DNA of 64,000 nucleotides from Bacillota bacterium (GTDB taxonomy: Bacteria; Bacillota; Clostridia; Lachnospirales; Lachnospiraceae). Where the stretch lies: contig JAEZZQ010000017.1 of assembly GCA_023442465.1 (NCBI GenBank), forward strand, positions 1 through 64,000, read 5' to 3'. Position numbers and translations under genes: made by a program. The notes under the pieces are model-generated. The model was given only the letters and a program-made list of their open reading frames with translations, made no database searches and was not told the DNA's origin. Below are positions 24,882 through 33,330 of the stretch, piece after piece (within the stretch, counting starts at the first letter, position 1; each line of letters starts with the position of its first letter).

Positions 24882-26231
24882 ATGAATTATAAGGTTTCAG
24901 AAGAGATGTCTGTAATGGAGAAGCTGGGAATCTTAACAGATGCAGCCAAATACGATGTGGCATGTACCTCCAGCGGTGTGGATAGGAAGGGCAGCGGAAG
25001 CGGTATGGGGAATACCGTTGCGGGTGGTATCTGTCATAGCTTCAGTGCGGACGGTAGATGTATCTCTTTATTGAAGATACTTTTTACAAATGAATGTATT
25101 TATGATTGTAAATATTGTATTAACAGAAAATCCAACGATGTTGTCAGGACCTCATTCACGCCGGATGAGGTATGCGAACTGACCATGGGATTTTATAAAA
25201 GAAATTATATTGAAGGACTTTTCTTAAGCTCGGGCATACTATATAATCCTGATTTTACCATGGAATTGATTTATCAGACCCTGTATAAGCTGCGCAGGGA
25301 ACACCGGTTTCAGGGGTATATTCATGTAAAAGCGATTCCCGGCGCAGATCCGTTTCTGATTCAAAAGACGGGACTGTTAGCCGATAGGATGAGCGTGAAT
25401 CTGGAACTGCCTACGGCGGAGGGACTTAGCCGCCTCGCGCCCAATAAGCATAGGAAGAACATTTTAGCCCCCATGCGCCAGATTCAAAATGGAATTATAT
25501 CCAGTAAAAACGAAATTGTTCTATATAAAAATGCACCCCGCTTTGTTCCGGCAGGACAATCTACCCAGCTTATCGTAGGTGCCACACCGGAAAATGACTA
25601 TCAGCTAATGACGGTGGCGGAAAGCCTCTATGAGAAATTTGAATTAAAAAGAGTATTTTATTCTGCCTTCGTGAATGTGAACGAGGATAAAGAACTGCCC
25701 GCGCTTCCCGGAGGGCCTCCGCTTCTTCGGGAACATAGGCTTTATCAGGCGGACTGGCTGCTTCGTTTTTATGGGTTTAAGGCAGGAGAGCTTTTAAGCG
25801 AAGAAAGACCCAATTTCAATATTCTGCTGGATCCGAAAGCCGACTGGGCGCTGCGTCATCTGGAGATATTTCCGGTGGAAGTAAACAGGGCAGATTATCA
25901 ACTGCTGCTTAGGATACCGGGAATCGGGGTGAAGAGTGCGCAGAGAATCGTAATGGCGAGGCGCAACGGTTTTCTTGGCTTTCCTGATTTGAAAAAGATA
26001 GGAGTGGTGCTTAAACGGGCGCTCTATTTTATTACGTGCAATGGAAGAATGATGTACAACACGAAGATAGAAGAGGATTATATCACGAGAAATCTTCTCA
26101 CGGTCAAAGAAAAGCTTCCCTTTGACAAGGATGGAATTACTTATAAGCAGCTATCCTTATTCGATGATGTAGGCTTTACTATGCAGCCGGATATCGTCGA
26201 TACTCATAAAGCAGTGCTGGGGCAGATGTAA
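24882..26231 (+). CDS. Radical SAM DNA modification/repair protein (TIGR03916 type)
   Basis: A 449-residue radical SAM enzyme. The cluster motif CIYDCKYC (about 71-78) binds a 4Fe-4S centre and SAM. A helix-hairpin-helix DNA-binding segment follows (LLRIPGIGVKSAQRIVMARR, about 343-362). The family is known as the radical SAM partner of uracil-DNA-glycosylase-like proteins and is annotated as putative DNA modification/repair. ATG at 24882 is taken rather than the TTG just before it. It is followed after 14 bases by its usual partner gene. Confidence 0.9.
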   Translation: MNYKVSEEMSVMEKLGILTDAAKYDVACTSSGVDRKGSGSGMGNTVAGGICHSFSADGRCISLLKILFTNECIYDCKYCINRKSNDVVRTSFTPDEVCELTMGFYKRNYIEGLFLSSGILYNPDFTMELIYQTLYKLRREHRFQGYIHVKAIPGADPFLIQKTGLLADRMSVNLELPTAEGLSRLAPNKHRKNILAPMRQIQNGIISSKNEIVLYKNAPRFVPAGQSTQLIVGATPENDYQLMTVAESLYEKFELKRVFYSAFVNVNEDKELPALPGGPPLLREHRLYQADWLLRFYGFKAGELLSEERPNFNILLDPKADWALRHLEIFPVEVNRADYQLLLRIPGIGVKSAQRIVMARRNGFLGFPDLKKIGVVLKRALYFITCNGRMMYNTKIEEDYITRNLLTVKEKLPFDKDGITYKQLSLFDDVGFTMQPDIVDTHKAVLGQM

Positions 26232-26245
26232 CGGGGAGTGGAGGT

Positions 26246-27025
26246 ATGTGCGGTATGGAAGAGAAATATTTAATATGCGAGGATTCATTAGAGGGCATTT
26301 TTACAGGAATCTATAAAGCCTATTCCTTGAAGGAGGATCACAGCCATCTGCATATACAGATCGGGGAGGAGGAGAATCTGCGCTTATTTGCAGAATATAT
26401 CCCTACAGCGCCCGATGCCGGAATGGCAGTAAAGGTATCCCGCACTATTCAGAGGGAGTTGGGCGAGGAGACGTATATGAATATATGCCGTGCACTGGCT
26501 TCGGAGGACATGCAGAAGGGAGAGGCTGTATACAAGACTGTGGTGTGCGGACTGCAAATGAAAAATGGCAGGCAGGTTATGGGCAATCTGGCGAATTCCT
26601 ACGTGCACAAGGTGTTCGAGCTGAGCCGGGGAACCAACAACGAGGTTCTTCATTTGATGGGATTTCTTCGGTTCCAGGAGCTGGAAAACGGCATATTATT
26701 TTCCAGGATAGGGCCTAAGAACAATATAGTGACCTTTTTAGCTCCTCACTTCGCGGATAGGCTGCCTCTTACAAATTTTGTCATATATGATGAGAACAGG
26801 GGAATATTTGCCGTTCATCCGGCCTCAAAGGATTGGTATCTCGTTACGGATGCCGAAATCAGCCGGGAAGCGATGGAGAATTATTCGAAGGAAGAGCTGG
26901 AATATCAGGAACTGTTTACGTATTTCTGCCATAAAATAGCAATAAAAGAGAGAAGAAACCTGAATTTACAAAAAAGCATGCTTCCCTTAAGATTCCAAGA
27001 ATATATGGTAGAATTTAGGAAATAA
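26246..27025 (+). CDS. SAM-link DNA metabolism protein (TIGR03915 type, DUF4130)
   Basis: A 259-residue protein with the DUF4130 core: VYKTVVCGL..., then a helix with HKVFELSRGTNNEVLHLMGF (about 141-160) and the RFQELENGILFSRIGPKNNI strand region. Such proteins accompany the radical SAM protein encoded just before it, sometimes fused to a uracil-DNA-glycosylase-like domain that is not present here. Two ribosome binding sites (GGGGAG and GGAGG) fit starts at 26246 or 26255; the difference is three residues. Exact reaction unknown. Confidence 0.85.
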   Translation: MCGMEEKYLICEDSLEGIFTGIYKAYSLKEDHSHLHIQIGEEENLRLFAEYIPTAPDAGMAVKVSRTIQRELGEETYMNICRALASEDMQKGEAVYKTVVCGLQMKNGRQVMGNLANSYVHKVFELSRGTNNEVLHLMGFLRFQELENGILFSRIGPKNNIVTFLAPHFADRLPLTNFVIYDENRGIFAVHPASKDWYLVTDAEISREAMENYSKEELEYQELFTYFCHKIAIKERRNLNLQKSMLPLRFQEYMVEFRK

Positions 27026-27265
27026 TGATCAATATGCAGTTTAGCGAAGTAAAGAGATAAAAGATAAATTGTGCAACTTTTTATATTTTGGCGAATATTG
27101 CGGATTGGGAGTGGTCAATATGAAAAGATTTTTCAGCGGCTAATATTTCCATGAATCCAGTTTATAAAAATTTCACTTTACTTTTATAGTGGATAAGGTA
27201 TAATACACAAGTAACTGCGAGAAAGATATTTTCATGAAAGGATTTTTCAAGGAAGGGTGATATTT

Positions 27266-27493
27266 ATGATACATCGTAAAATAAGGTTGAGACCCGACGA
27301 AGTGAAAAGGTTTGTGGCAGCGGCATCGAAATGTGACTTTGATATTGATATTGCTTATAATAGATACGTAGTTGACGCAAAATCCATCGTCGGAGTATTG
27401 GGATTGGACTTTAATCAGATTTTAACAGTTTCCTATTCAGGATACGATGATGATTTTGAGTCGTTTATGAGACACTTTGCCGTCGCATCCTGA
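27266..27493 (+). CDS. HPr-like protein without the phospho-histidine
   Basis: A 75-residue HPr-fold protein. The stretch DAKSIVGVLGLDFNQ (about 41-55) matches the regulatory-Ser region of PTS HPr (Ser44 here). The normal active-site motif (G-x-H-A-R-P) is replaced by IRLRPDEVKRF, so His15 is missing and it should not carry phosphate in the PTS. It may be a Crh-like regulator. ATG at 27266 follows GGAAGGG by eight bases; the frame can also start four residues earlier. Confidence 0.82.
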   Translation: MIHRKIRLRPDEVKRFVAAASKCDFDIDIAYNRYVVDAKSIVGVLGLDFNQILTVSYSGYDDDFESFMRHFAVAS

Positions 27494-27526
27494 TTTCCGG
27501 GGCTCGAATCTGCTCCGGGAATCAGG
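27489..27526 (+). terminator. Hairpin at the 3' end of the HPr-like gene
   Basis: CCTGATTTCCGG (27489-27500) pairs, with one G-U, with CCGGGAATCAGG (27515-27526). The stem begins in the last codons and includes the TGA. It has no T-run, so it may be an incomplete terminator or RNA-stabilising stem. Confidence 0.55.
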
Positions 27527-27533
27527 AAACGGA

Positions 27534-27561
27534 CGTTGCTGAGAACGAAGTGAACAGTAAC
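27534..27561 (+). repeat. Family 1 palindromic repeat, copy C (28-bp end fragment)
   Basis: Only CGTTGCTGAGAACGAAGTG plus the terminal GAACAGTAAC is present, identical to the right end of the full-length copies apart from one base. The remainder is missing. Confidence 0.8.
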
Positions 27562-27598
27562 AAACGGACAATGGCAAATAATAAGGTAATGTTGTTTG

Positions 27599-27644
27599 AC
27601 TCCCTATAAGAGATAGAGTAGACTATCTTTATGGGGAGTTTTTT
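27599..27644 (+). terminator. Rho-independent terminator
   Basis: ACTCCCTATAAGAGATAG (27599-27616) pairs with CTATCTTTATGGGGAGT (27623-27639) and runs into TTTTTT. It lies between the HPr-like gene and the helicase. The in-frame ATG at 27631 that would extend the helicase is part of this stem. Confidence 0.8.
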
Positions 27645-27646
27645 AC

Positions 27647-27677
27647 GTAACAGGAAAGTGCACCTATTACATAAAAA
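27647..27677 (+). repeat. Short hairpin repeat (TAAYAGG...CCTRTTA family), copy 1
   Basis: GTAACAGG (27647-27654) and CCTATTAC (27663-27670) with GAAAGTGC... between, followed by ATAAAAAA. Near-identical units occur at 36265 (perfect 13-bp arms) and 53187 (with the same GGAAAGTG start). Possibly a terminator-like mobile hairpin. Confidence 0.6.
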
Positions 27678-27683
27678 ATGGAT

Positions 27684-27762
27684 GCGCAGCTACGCGCGCG
27701 GAACAAAAGCTGTGCTGTCGAAGTACTTGGTTGCGAGAGTGAGCGAAGCACACTTTTGTTCT
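27684..27762 (+). repeat. Family 2 repeat, copy 1 (79 bp)
   Basis: Begins GCGCAGCTACGCGCGCGGAA and ends GAAGCACACTTTTGTTCT. The segment GAACAAAAGCTGTGCT is the reverse complement (one extra base) of AGCACACTTTTGTTC at the other end, so it can fold as a hairpin with a loop of about 30-45 bases. The second copy is at 36028-36105 on the other strand. Confidence 0.8.
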
Positions 27763-27801
27763 GTAATATCCCGAATAACTCGTTGGCAGGGAGTCTTGGA
27801 A

Positions 27802-30237
27802 ATGGAACAGAAGGAAAAGGCAGAAATACATATATCCGTCCGCAACCTGGTGGAATTCGTGCTGCGTTCGGGAAATATTGATAATAGAAGGTCCACGGCG
27901 CCGGATCAGGCTATGCAGGAAGGCAGCCGGGTACACCGGATGATACAAAGGAGAATGGGTTCCGATTATCATGCGGAGGTAGTGCTGCGGCATCCGCATG
28001 AGACGGAGGAATATACGGTTGTCGTAGAGGGAAGGGCAGACGGGATCATAGACGGCACGGAAGCGACTCCGGTAACGGTGGATGAAATCAAAGGGACCTA
28101 TCTGGAACTTAAAAAGATAAAGGAGGCTTTTGCCGTACATCTGGCGCAGGCCAAGTGCTATGCATATATTTATGCCGATAAGAATAAGCTGAAGGAAATT
28201 TGTGTCCGTATGACCTACTGTAATCTGGATACGGAGGAAATCAAATATTTTCATTCCAGCTATACCTTTATGGAATTAAAGCGGTGGTTTGAGGATGTTT
28301 TGACCCAGTATAAGAAATGGACTGACTTCGAGTTTCAATGGAAGCGAAGCAGGACGCAGTCCATCAAAAGCCTTTCCTTCCCGTTTCCCTATCGAGAGGG
28401 GCAGAAGGAGCTGGTAACTTATGCCTATCAGAGCATTTACCACGGAAAAAAGCTTTTTATAGAGGCTCCTACGGGAGTCGGCAAGACGATTTCTACAGTT
28501 TTTCCTGCGATTAAGGCTATGGGTGAAGGATTAGGCGAGAGAATCTTTTACTTGACGGCGAAGACCATTACCAGAACCGTTGCCGATGACACTTTCCAGC
28601 TTCTGAGGGAAAAAGGGCTTCAAATGAAGACGGTAATATTGACGGCCAAGGAAAAAATCTGCTTTATGGAAGAAACAGAATGCAATCCGGAATATTGTCC
28701 TTATGCAAAAGGGCATTATGACCGCATTAATGAAGCGATATATGATTTATTGACCCATTCGGACAATTTCTCCAGAGAGGTGATTGAGGAGTATGCAAAG
28801 GCTCATCAGGTATGCCCTTTCGAGTTGTGTTTGGATATGAGCTTGTTTTCCGATGCCATTATTTGTGACTATAATTATGTGTTTGATCCACATGTGTATT
28901 TGAAACGTTTTTTTGCGGATGGGGTAAAGGGTGACTACATTTTTCTTATCGACGAGGCGCATAATCTGGTGGAGCGCGGCAGGGAAATGTACAGTGCAGT
29001 GCTTTGCAAAGAGGACTTTCTGAAATTAAAGAAGAGTGTAAAAGAGATTGACGGCAAAATGGAGCATCACCTCGAGAAATGCAACAAAGAGCTGTTACTT
29101 TTGAAACGGGAGTGTACGAGTTATCGGATTGAAGAATATATCTCGCCCTTCGTCATGGCGTTACAGAGGCTTAGCTCTGCGATGGAGACTTACTTGGAGG
29201 AGCAGGATGGCGGCCATGCGGTACATGAAAAAGAAATAAGAGCAGAAATTCTGGACTTTTACTTTGCAGTATCCCATTTTCTCGATATTTATGAGAGAGT
29301 GGATGAGAATTATGTCGTTTACTCGGAGATGAGGGAGGACGGAAGCTTTATTTTAAAGCTTTTTTGTGTAAATCCGGCGGTGAATCTACGGGAATGTATG
29401 GCAAAGGGGAGAAGCACCATTTTATTTTCCGCAACTCTGCTTCCGATTCAGTATTATAAAGGGCTTTTAGGCGGCGACGGGGGGGATTATGAGGTATATG
29501 CCAAGTCGGTGTTTGACCCGGAGAAAAAGGCTCTTTTTATTGGAAGCGATGTGACCAGCAGATATACGAGGCGCACGGACATGGAATATTATAATATTGC
29601 CTCCTACCTTTATGAAATCGTGAAGAACCGGCATGGAAATTATATGGTTTTCTTTCCTTCACACGCTTTCTTGCAGAAGGTGTATGAGATATTTGAGGAC
29701 TATTTTGCGGATAAAGGCAGTGTGGAATGTATTATTCAGGAGGACCGTATGGACGAACGGGCGAGAGAGGACTTCCTGAACCGCTTTGCGTGGAACGACG
29801 ACTGCGATTTGGCACAGATGATTCGTATGGACGTGGAGATAGAGGAGGAAAAAAGCCTGCTGGGCTTCTGCGTGCTGGGAGGGATATTCAGCGAAGGCAT
29901 CGATTTAAAGAGAGACAGCTTGATCGGTGCTATTATCGTAGGCACGGGGCTGCCTTTGGTTTGCAACGAAAGGGAAATCCTGAAGAACTATTTCGATGAA
30001 AAAGGAGGCAGCGGCTTCGACTATGCTTACCGCTATCCAGGCATGAACAAGGTATTGCAGGCGGCGGGAAGGGTAATAAGGACGGCGGAGGACGTAGGCT
30101 TGGTAGCGCTTTTGGACGACCGGTTTCTGAATCATTCCTATCAAAAAATGTTCCCGCGTGAATGGGAACATTTCGAGGTGGTTACGGTTGACGGGGTGGC
30201 AAAGAGGGTGGAACGTTTCTGGGATGGCTGGCTGTGA
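27802..30237 (+). CDS. XPD/DinG-like Fe-S helicase with N-terminal PD-(D/E)XK nuclease domain
   Basis: An 811-residue protein. Residues about 10-170 contain a Cas4/RecB-type nuclease fold (GRADGI, VDEIKG, HLAQAKCYAY). The helicase follows: Walker A EAPTGVGKT (about 218), cysteines CFMEETEC...YCPYA...CPFELC (about 287-345) for a 4Fe-4S cluster, DEAH (about 386), FSEGIDLKRD (about 695) and QAAGRVIR (about 753). It unwinds DNA in repair. The start is placed at 27802 because AGGGAG lies eight bases upstream and the 57 codons before it consist of a terminator and repeats. The 3' end overlaps convergent nfo by 56 bases. Confidence 0.9.
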   Translation: MEQKEKAEIHISVRNLVEFVLRSGNIDNRRSTAPDQAMQEGSRVHRMIQRRMGSDYHAEVVLRHPHETEEYTVVVEGRADGIIDGTEATPVTVDEIKGTYLELKKIKEAFAVHLAQAKCYAYIYADKNKLKEICVRMTYCNLDTEEIKYFHSSYTFMELKRWFEDVLTQYKKWTDFEFQWKRSRTQSIKSLSFPFPYREGQKELVTYAYQSIYHGKKLFIEAPTGVGKTISTVFPAIKAMGEGLGERIFYLTAKTITRTVADDTFQLLREKGLQMKTVILTAKEKICFMEETECNPEYCPYAKGHYDRINEAIYDLLTHSDNFSREVIEEYAKAHQVCPFELCLDMSLFSDAIICDYNYVFDPHVYLKRFFADGVKGDYIFLIDEAHNLVERGREMYSAVLCKEDFLKLKKSVKEIDGKMEHHLEKCNKELLLLKRECTSYRIEEYISPFVMALQRLSSAMETYLEEQDGGHAVHEKEIRAEILDFYFAVSHFLDIYERVDENYVVYSEMREDGSFILKLFCVNPAVNLRECMAKGRSTILFSATLLPIQYYKGLLGGDGGDYEVYAKSVFDPEKKALFIGSDVTSRYTRRTDMEYYNIASYLYEIVKNRHGNYMVFFPSHAFLQKVYEIFEDYFADKGSVECIIQEDRMDERAREDFLNRFAWNDDCDLAQMIRMDVEIEEEKSLLGFCVLGGIFSEGIDLKRDSLIGAIIVGTGLPLVCNEREILKNYFDEKGGSGFDYAYRYPGMNKVLQAAGRVIRTAEDVGLVALLDDRFLNHSYQKMFPREWEHFEVVTVDGVAKRVERFWDGWL

Positions 30238-31099
30238 ACACTCCGCTGCGCAGCATTTGGATTTCCTCCTTATAAGGCGGCAGCAGCTTAGACGGGTCTT
30301 CTTTCGAGGGAATATAAGGCGTCTCTAATATTTTGGGTATATCCGCAAAGGCAGAGTGATGGACGATGGAGTGCAGTGCTTCGAAGCCGATATATCCATG
30401 CCCGATGTTGGTATGTCTGTCTTTGCCGGCACCGCATGGATTCTTACTGTCGTTGATATGCAGGACGGCGACCTTATCTTTTCCGATCAATCGATCCAGA
30501 TGATCCATACATTCGTCAAAGCCATGGACAATATCGTAGCCTGCATCGTGCATATGACAGGTATCCAGACAAATCCCAAGTTTTTCATTGTGGATAACTT
30601 TATCGAAGATGGCAGCAAGCTCTTCGAAGCTTCTGCCGATTTCAGAGCCCTTTCCTGCCATGGTCTCCAGGGCGATGGTACAGGGGGTGTCTTTATCTAA
30701 TATCTCATTGAGGCCCTCCGCTATTTTACGGATACCAGCATCTTGGCCCGCTCCCACGTGAGCGCCGGGATGAAGCACAAGAACCTTGCTTTTCAATGCG
30801 GCAGTACGCCGTATATCCATCGAAAGGAAATCTATGGCCAGCTTGAAGGTGTCGATATTTATGCTGTTGCCAAGATTTATGATATATGGAGCATGGATGA
30901 TAGAATCTGTGATGCCATGTTCCTTCATATACGAAAGACCTGCGTCTATGTTCAGTTCTTCTATTGCCTTGCGCTTCGTATTCTGGGGAGCGCCTGTAAA
31001 TATCATAAAAGAGTTTGCTTCGTAAGAATCAGCTTCTTTGGCGGAGCCGAGAAACATTTCCTTGCCCTTCATCCCTACATGTGAACCTATTTTTAACAT
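30182..31099 (-). CDS. nfo: Endonuclease IV
   Basis: A 305-residue AP endonuclease with the TIM-barrel zinc-site motifs ALETMAGKGSEIG (about 142), GICLDTCHMHDAGYD (about 175) and HINDSKNPCGAGKDRH (about 215). It cuts DNA 5' of abasic sites. The family usually ends near LRS...; here about 20 extra residues (SGVFTASHPRNVPPSLPPRQ) are read from the antisense of the helicase C-terminus, so a stop was probably lost. AGGAGG-type site precedes the ATG. Confidence 0.95.
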   Translation of the reverse strand: MLKIGSHVGMKGKEMFLGSAKEADSYEANSFMIFTGAPQNTKRKAIEELNIDAGLSYMKEHGITDSIIHAPYIINLGNSINIDTFKLAIDFLSMDIRRTAALKSKVLVLHPGAHVGAGQDAGIRKIAEGLNEILDKDTPCTIALETMAGKGSEIGRSFEELAAIFDKVIHNEKLGICLDTCHMHDAGYDIVHGFDECMDHLDRLIGKDKVAVLHINDSKNPCGAGKDRHTNIGHGYIGFEALHSIVHHSAFADIPKILETPYIPSKEDPSKLLPPYKEEIQMLRSGVFTASHPRNVPPSLPPRQP

Positions 31100-31672
31100 A
31101 TTTCCTCCTGTGTAAGCTTTGATAAAAAGAGCATGCGAATATAAGCCCTTTCTTTGTTTTTTAGTAGTATAGCATTGAAGTCGAAAAAGGTAAAGTTAAC
31201 ATAACTTGAAGGCTGTTCAAGATTTATGTCGATGTCGAAAAATGAAAAATGAAATATTTTTTTGACAAATGACGTCAGAATTTAGAGGAAATGGAAGATG
31301 GGTCACAAATTATGACACAAACATCATATGTGGATAACTCGGTGGAAATTGGGGATTTCTTTTCAAAATGTCTCAAAAAGCATTAGAAATCGTACAAGTT
31401 CTCCACATTTATAATTTTGCAAGAAGAACTTGAAAAATCAGAAAAAATACTAGTTTAGTCAAAAAGGTTATGTGAAGCAAGAGAAAAAATTGACTGAATT
31501 GGACATCCCGTAATTGTGGGTAAAGTGCTGATTGAACCCATAAAATATTATGTAAATCAATGCAGAGGGTAATAGAGGGGTTATATTAAAGTAGGGATAT
31601 ATATGAGAGGCTTTTCATGTTATAATGTAGCAGTAATAAACAGATTATTCGACACGGATTGGAGGACATAGA
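31100..31672 (+). other. 573-base intergenic region upstream of the GH13 gene
   Basis: AT-rich, without an ORF that looks real on either strand. I see a TATAAT at 31621-31626 that could be the -10 box of the GH13 gene, with no good -35 partner, and a GGAGG ribosome binding site before 31673. No repeat, terminator or RNA structure recognised. Confidence 0.5.
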
Positions 31673-32980
31673 ATGTGGGCTTATGAAAGTGTGTTTTACC
31701 AGATATATCCGCTGGGTTTTTGCGGTGCACCATTTGAAAACGACGGCGTGCCCCGGTCTGGGATATTGAAGGCAATCGATTGGATTCCCCATATGAAGCG
31801 TCTGGGAACAAATGCAGTATATTTTTCGCCGGTATTCGAATCGGATACTCATGGATATAATACGAGAGATTATAAACAGATTGATTGCAGGCTGGGAACC
31901 AATGAGGACTTTAAACGGGTATGCAAAAGTCTGCATGAAAGCGGAATCCGCGTGGTGCTGGATGGCGTATTCAATCATGTGGGAAGAGGGTTCTATCAAT
32001 TTCAAGATGTCATAAAGAACAGGGAGACATCCCCGTATCTGAATTGGTTTCATATTAATTTAGGAGGAAACTCCAATTATAACGACGGGCTTTGGTATGA
32101 AGGATGGGAAGGTAATTATGATTTGGTGAAGTTGAATCTAAGGAATGAGGAGGTCGTAAAACATCTTCTGGATTGTGTGGAATTCTGGATCGACGAGTTT
32201 GACATCGACGGGCTGAGGCTGGACGTAGCTTATTGTCTGGATCATGATTTCGTACGCAGGCTAAGGCGCTTTACGGACAGTAAAAAGGAGGATTTTTTCC
32301 TTGTTGGTGAGATGCTGCATGGAGATTATAACCAGATGGTAAATGAGAGCATGCTGCATTCGGCTACTAACTATGAATGTTATAAGGGGCTTTATTCTAG
32401 CTTTAACAGCATGAATATGTTCGAAATCAATCATTCTCTGCTTCGGCAGTTCGGACCGGAGAACTGGACTCTCTATAAGGGGAAGCACCTGCTTTCTTTT
32501 GTGGATAACCACGATGTGACTCGAATAGCCAGTATCCTTACTAATGAAAAGCACCTTCCGCTGATTTACGCATTATGCTTTGGGATGCCTGGTATTCCTT
32601 GTGTATATTATGGAAGTGAATGGGGGGCAAAGGCACAGAAAAGCGAAGGTGACCAGGCGCTGCGGGCTTGCTTCGAAGCGCCTGCAGGCGGCGAGCTGGT
32701 GGAGTATATCGGGAAACTCGCAGAAGCGAAGAAGAATTCCGAAGCATTGAATTACGGAGATTTCCGTTCTCTTTTGCTTACGAATAAGCAGTGCATATTT
32801 GAGAGAAAGGCGCAAAATGAAAGGGTGCTTGTGGCGATTAACGCCGATGGAGAAAGCTTCCGGGCACAATTTGACGCAGGCTGCCGTACGGCTTTCGATT
32901 TAATCAGTGGTGAGGAGCATGATTTTAACGGCGGATGCGAGCTTCCTGCGTATAGTGCTTATTTTTGGAAGACAACATAA
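31673..32980 (+). CDS. GH13 alpha-amylase-family glycosidase
   Basis: A 435-residue (beta/alpha)8 glycoside hydrolase. The catalytic residues are visible: nucleophile Asp in GLRLDVAY (about 184), acid/base Glu in LVGEMLHGD (about 212) and the third Asp in FVDNHDVTR (about 281); the conserved VLDGVFNHVGRGF motif is at about 92-104. No signal peptide, so it acts in the cytosol. It resembles cyclomaltodextrinase/maltogenic-type enzymes but lacks their N-terminal domain. Probable role: hydrolysis or transfer on malto-oligosaccharides. No sugar transporter is next to it. Confidence 0.92.
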   Translation: MWAYESVFYQIYPLGFCGAPFENDGVPRSGILKAIDWIPHMKRLGTNAVYFSPVFESDTHGYNTRDYKQIDCRLGTNEDFKRVCKSLHESGIRVVLDGVFNHVGRGFYQFQDVIKNRETSPYLNWFHINLGGNSNYNDGLWYEGWEGNYDLVKLNLRNEEVVKHLLDCVEFWIDEFDIDGLRLDVAYCLDHDFVRRLRRFTDSKKEDFFLVGEMLHGDYNQMVNESMLHSATNYECYKGLYSSFNSMNMFEINHSLLRQFGPENWTLYKGKHLLSFVDNHDVTRIASILTNEKHLPLIYALCFGMPGIPCVYYGSEWGAKAQKSEGDQALRACFEAPAGGELVEYIGKLAEAKKNSEALNYGDFRSLLLTNKQCIFERKAQNERVLVAINADGESFRAQFDAGCRTAFDLISGEEHDFNGGCELPAYSAYFWKTT

Positions 32981-33009
32981 TATACGTAAGCATCTGCAGA
33001 ATGTAAGAG

Positions 33010-33054
33010 CACCTCAAATGTTAGACAAAACGACTAACATTTGGGGTGTATTTT
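33010..33054 (+). terminator. Terminator after the GH13 gene
   Basis: CACCTCAAATGTTAG (33010-33024) pairs with CTAACATTTGGGGTG (33034-33048) with one G-U, followed by TATTTTAATT. Confidence 0.85.
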
Positions 33055-33133
33055 AATTAGGGACGCTTTTTTATAGGATAAGAAGACTGGTATTTATTCT
33101 ATTTCATCTTAGAGACATTAGTTAAAAAGGATA

Positions 33134-33181
33134 TTGACATATCGGTTCATACTGTATATATTGTATATATACGGTATGAAC
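33134..33181 (+). promoter_or_regulatory. Promoter with 17-bp-arm palindromic operator for the GntR/ABC operon
   Basis: TTGACA (33134-33139) and TATATT (33157-33162) are 17 bp apart. GTTCATACTGTATATAT (33145-33161) and ATATATACGGTATGAAC (33165-33181) form a palindrome with one mismatch that spans the spacer and the -10. YtrA-type GntR repressors bind sites of this kind in their own promoters. Confidence 0.82.
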
Positions 33182-33208
33182 AATGATGGATTATTCAAGT
33201 GAAGAAAG

Positions 33209-33309
33209 AAGCCGTAGTGTGAAGTGTTAAGCCGCAGCACAAAGAAAGAAGCCGCAGCACGAAGGAAAAAAGCCGTAGCGTGAAGAATAAAGCCGCAGCA
33301 CAAAGTGTG
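33209..33309 (+). repeat. Five tandem 20-21-bp repeats in the GntR leader
   Basis: AAGCCGYAGYRYRAAG units start at 33209, 33229, 33249, 33270 and 33290, each about 20 bp long, for example AAGCCGCAGCACAAAG. They lie in the 5' leader between the operator and the ribosome binding site. A frame starting at 33280 reads through them but is not the true start of the regulator. Confidence 0.8.
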
Positions 33310-33330
33310 GAACGAAAAGAGGTGAGAGAA

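Noticed and set aside
27631..27801. N-terminal extension of the helicase as coding sequence
   Set aside because: The segment is a terminator stem, a hairpin repeat and Family 2 repeat; the true start has its own ribosome binding site.
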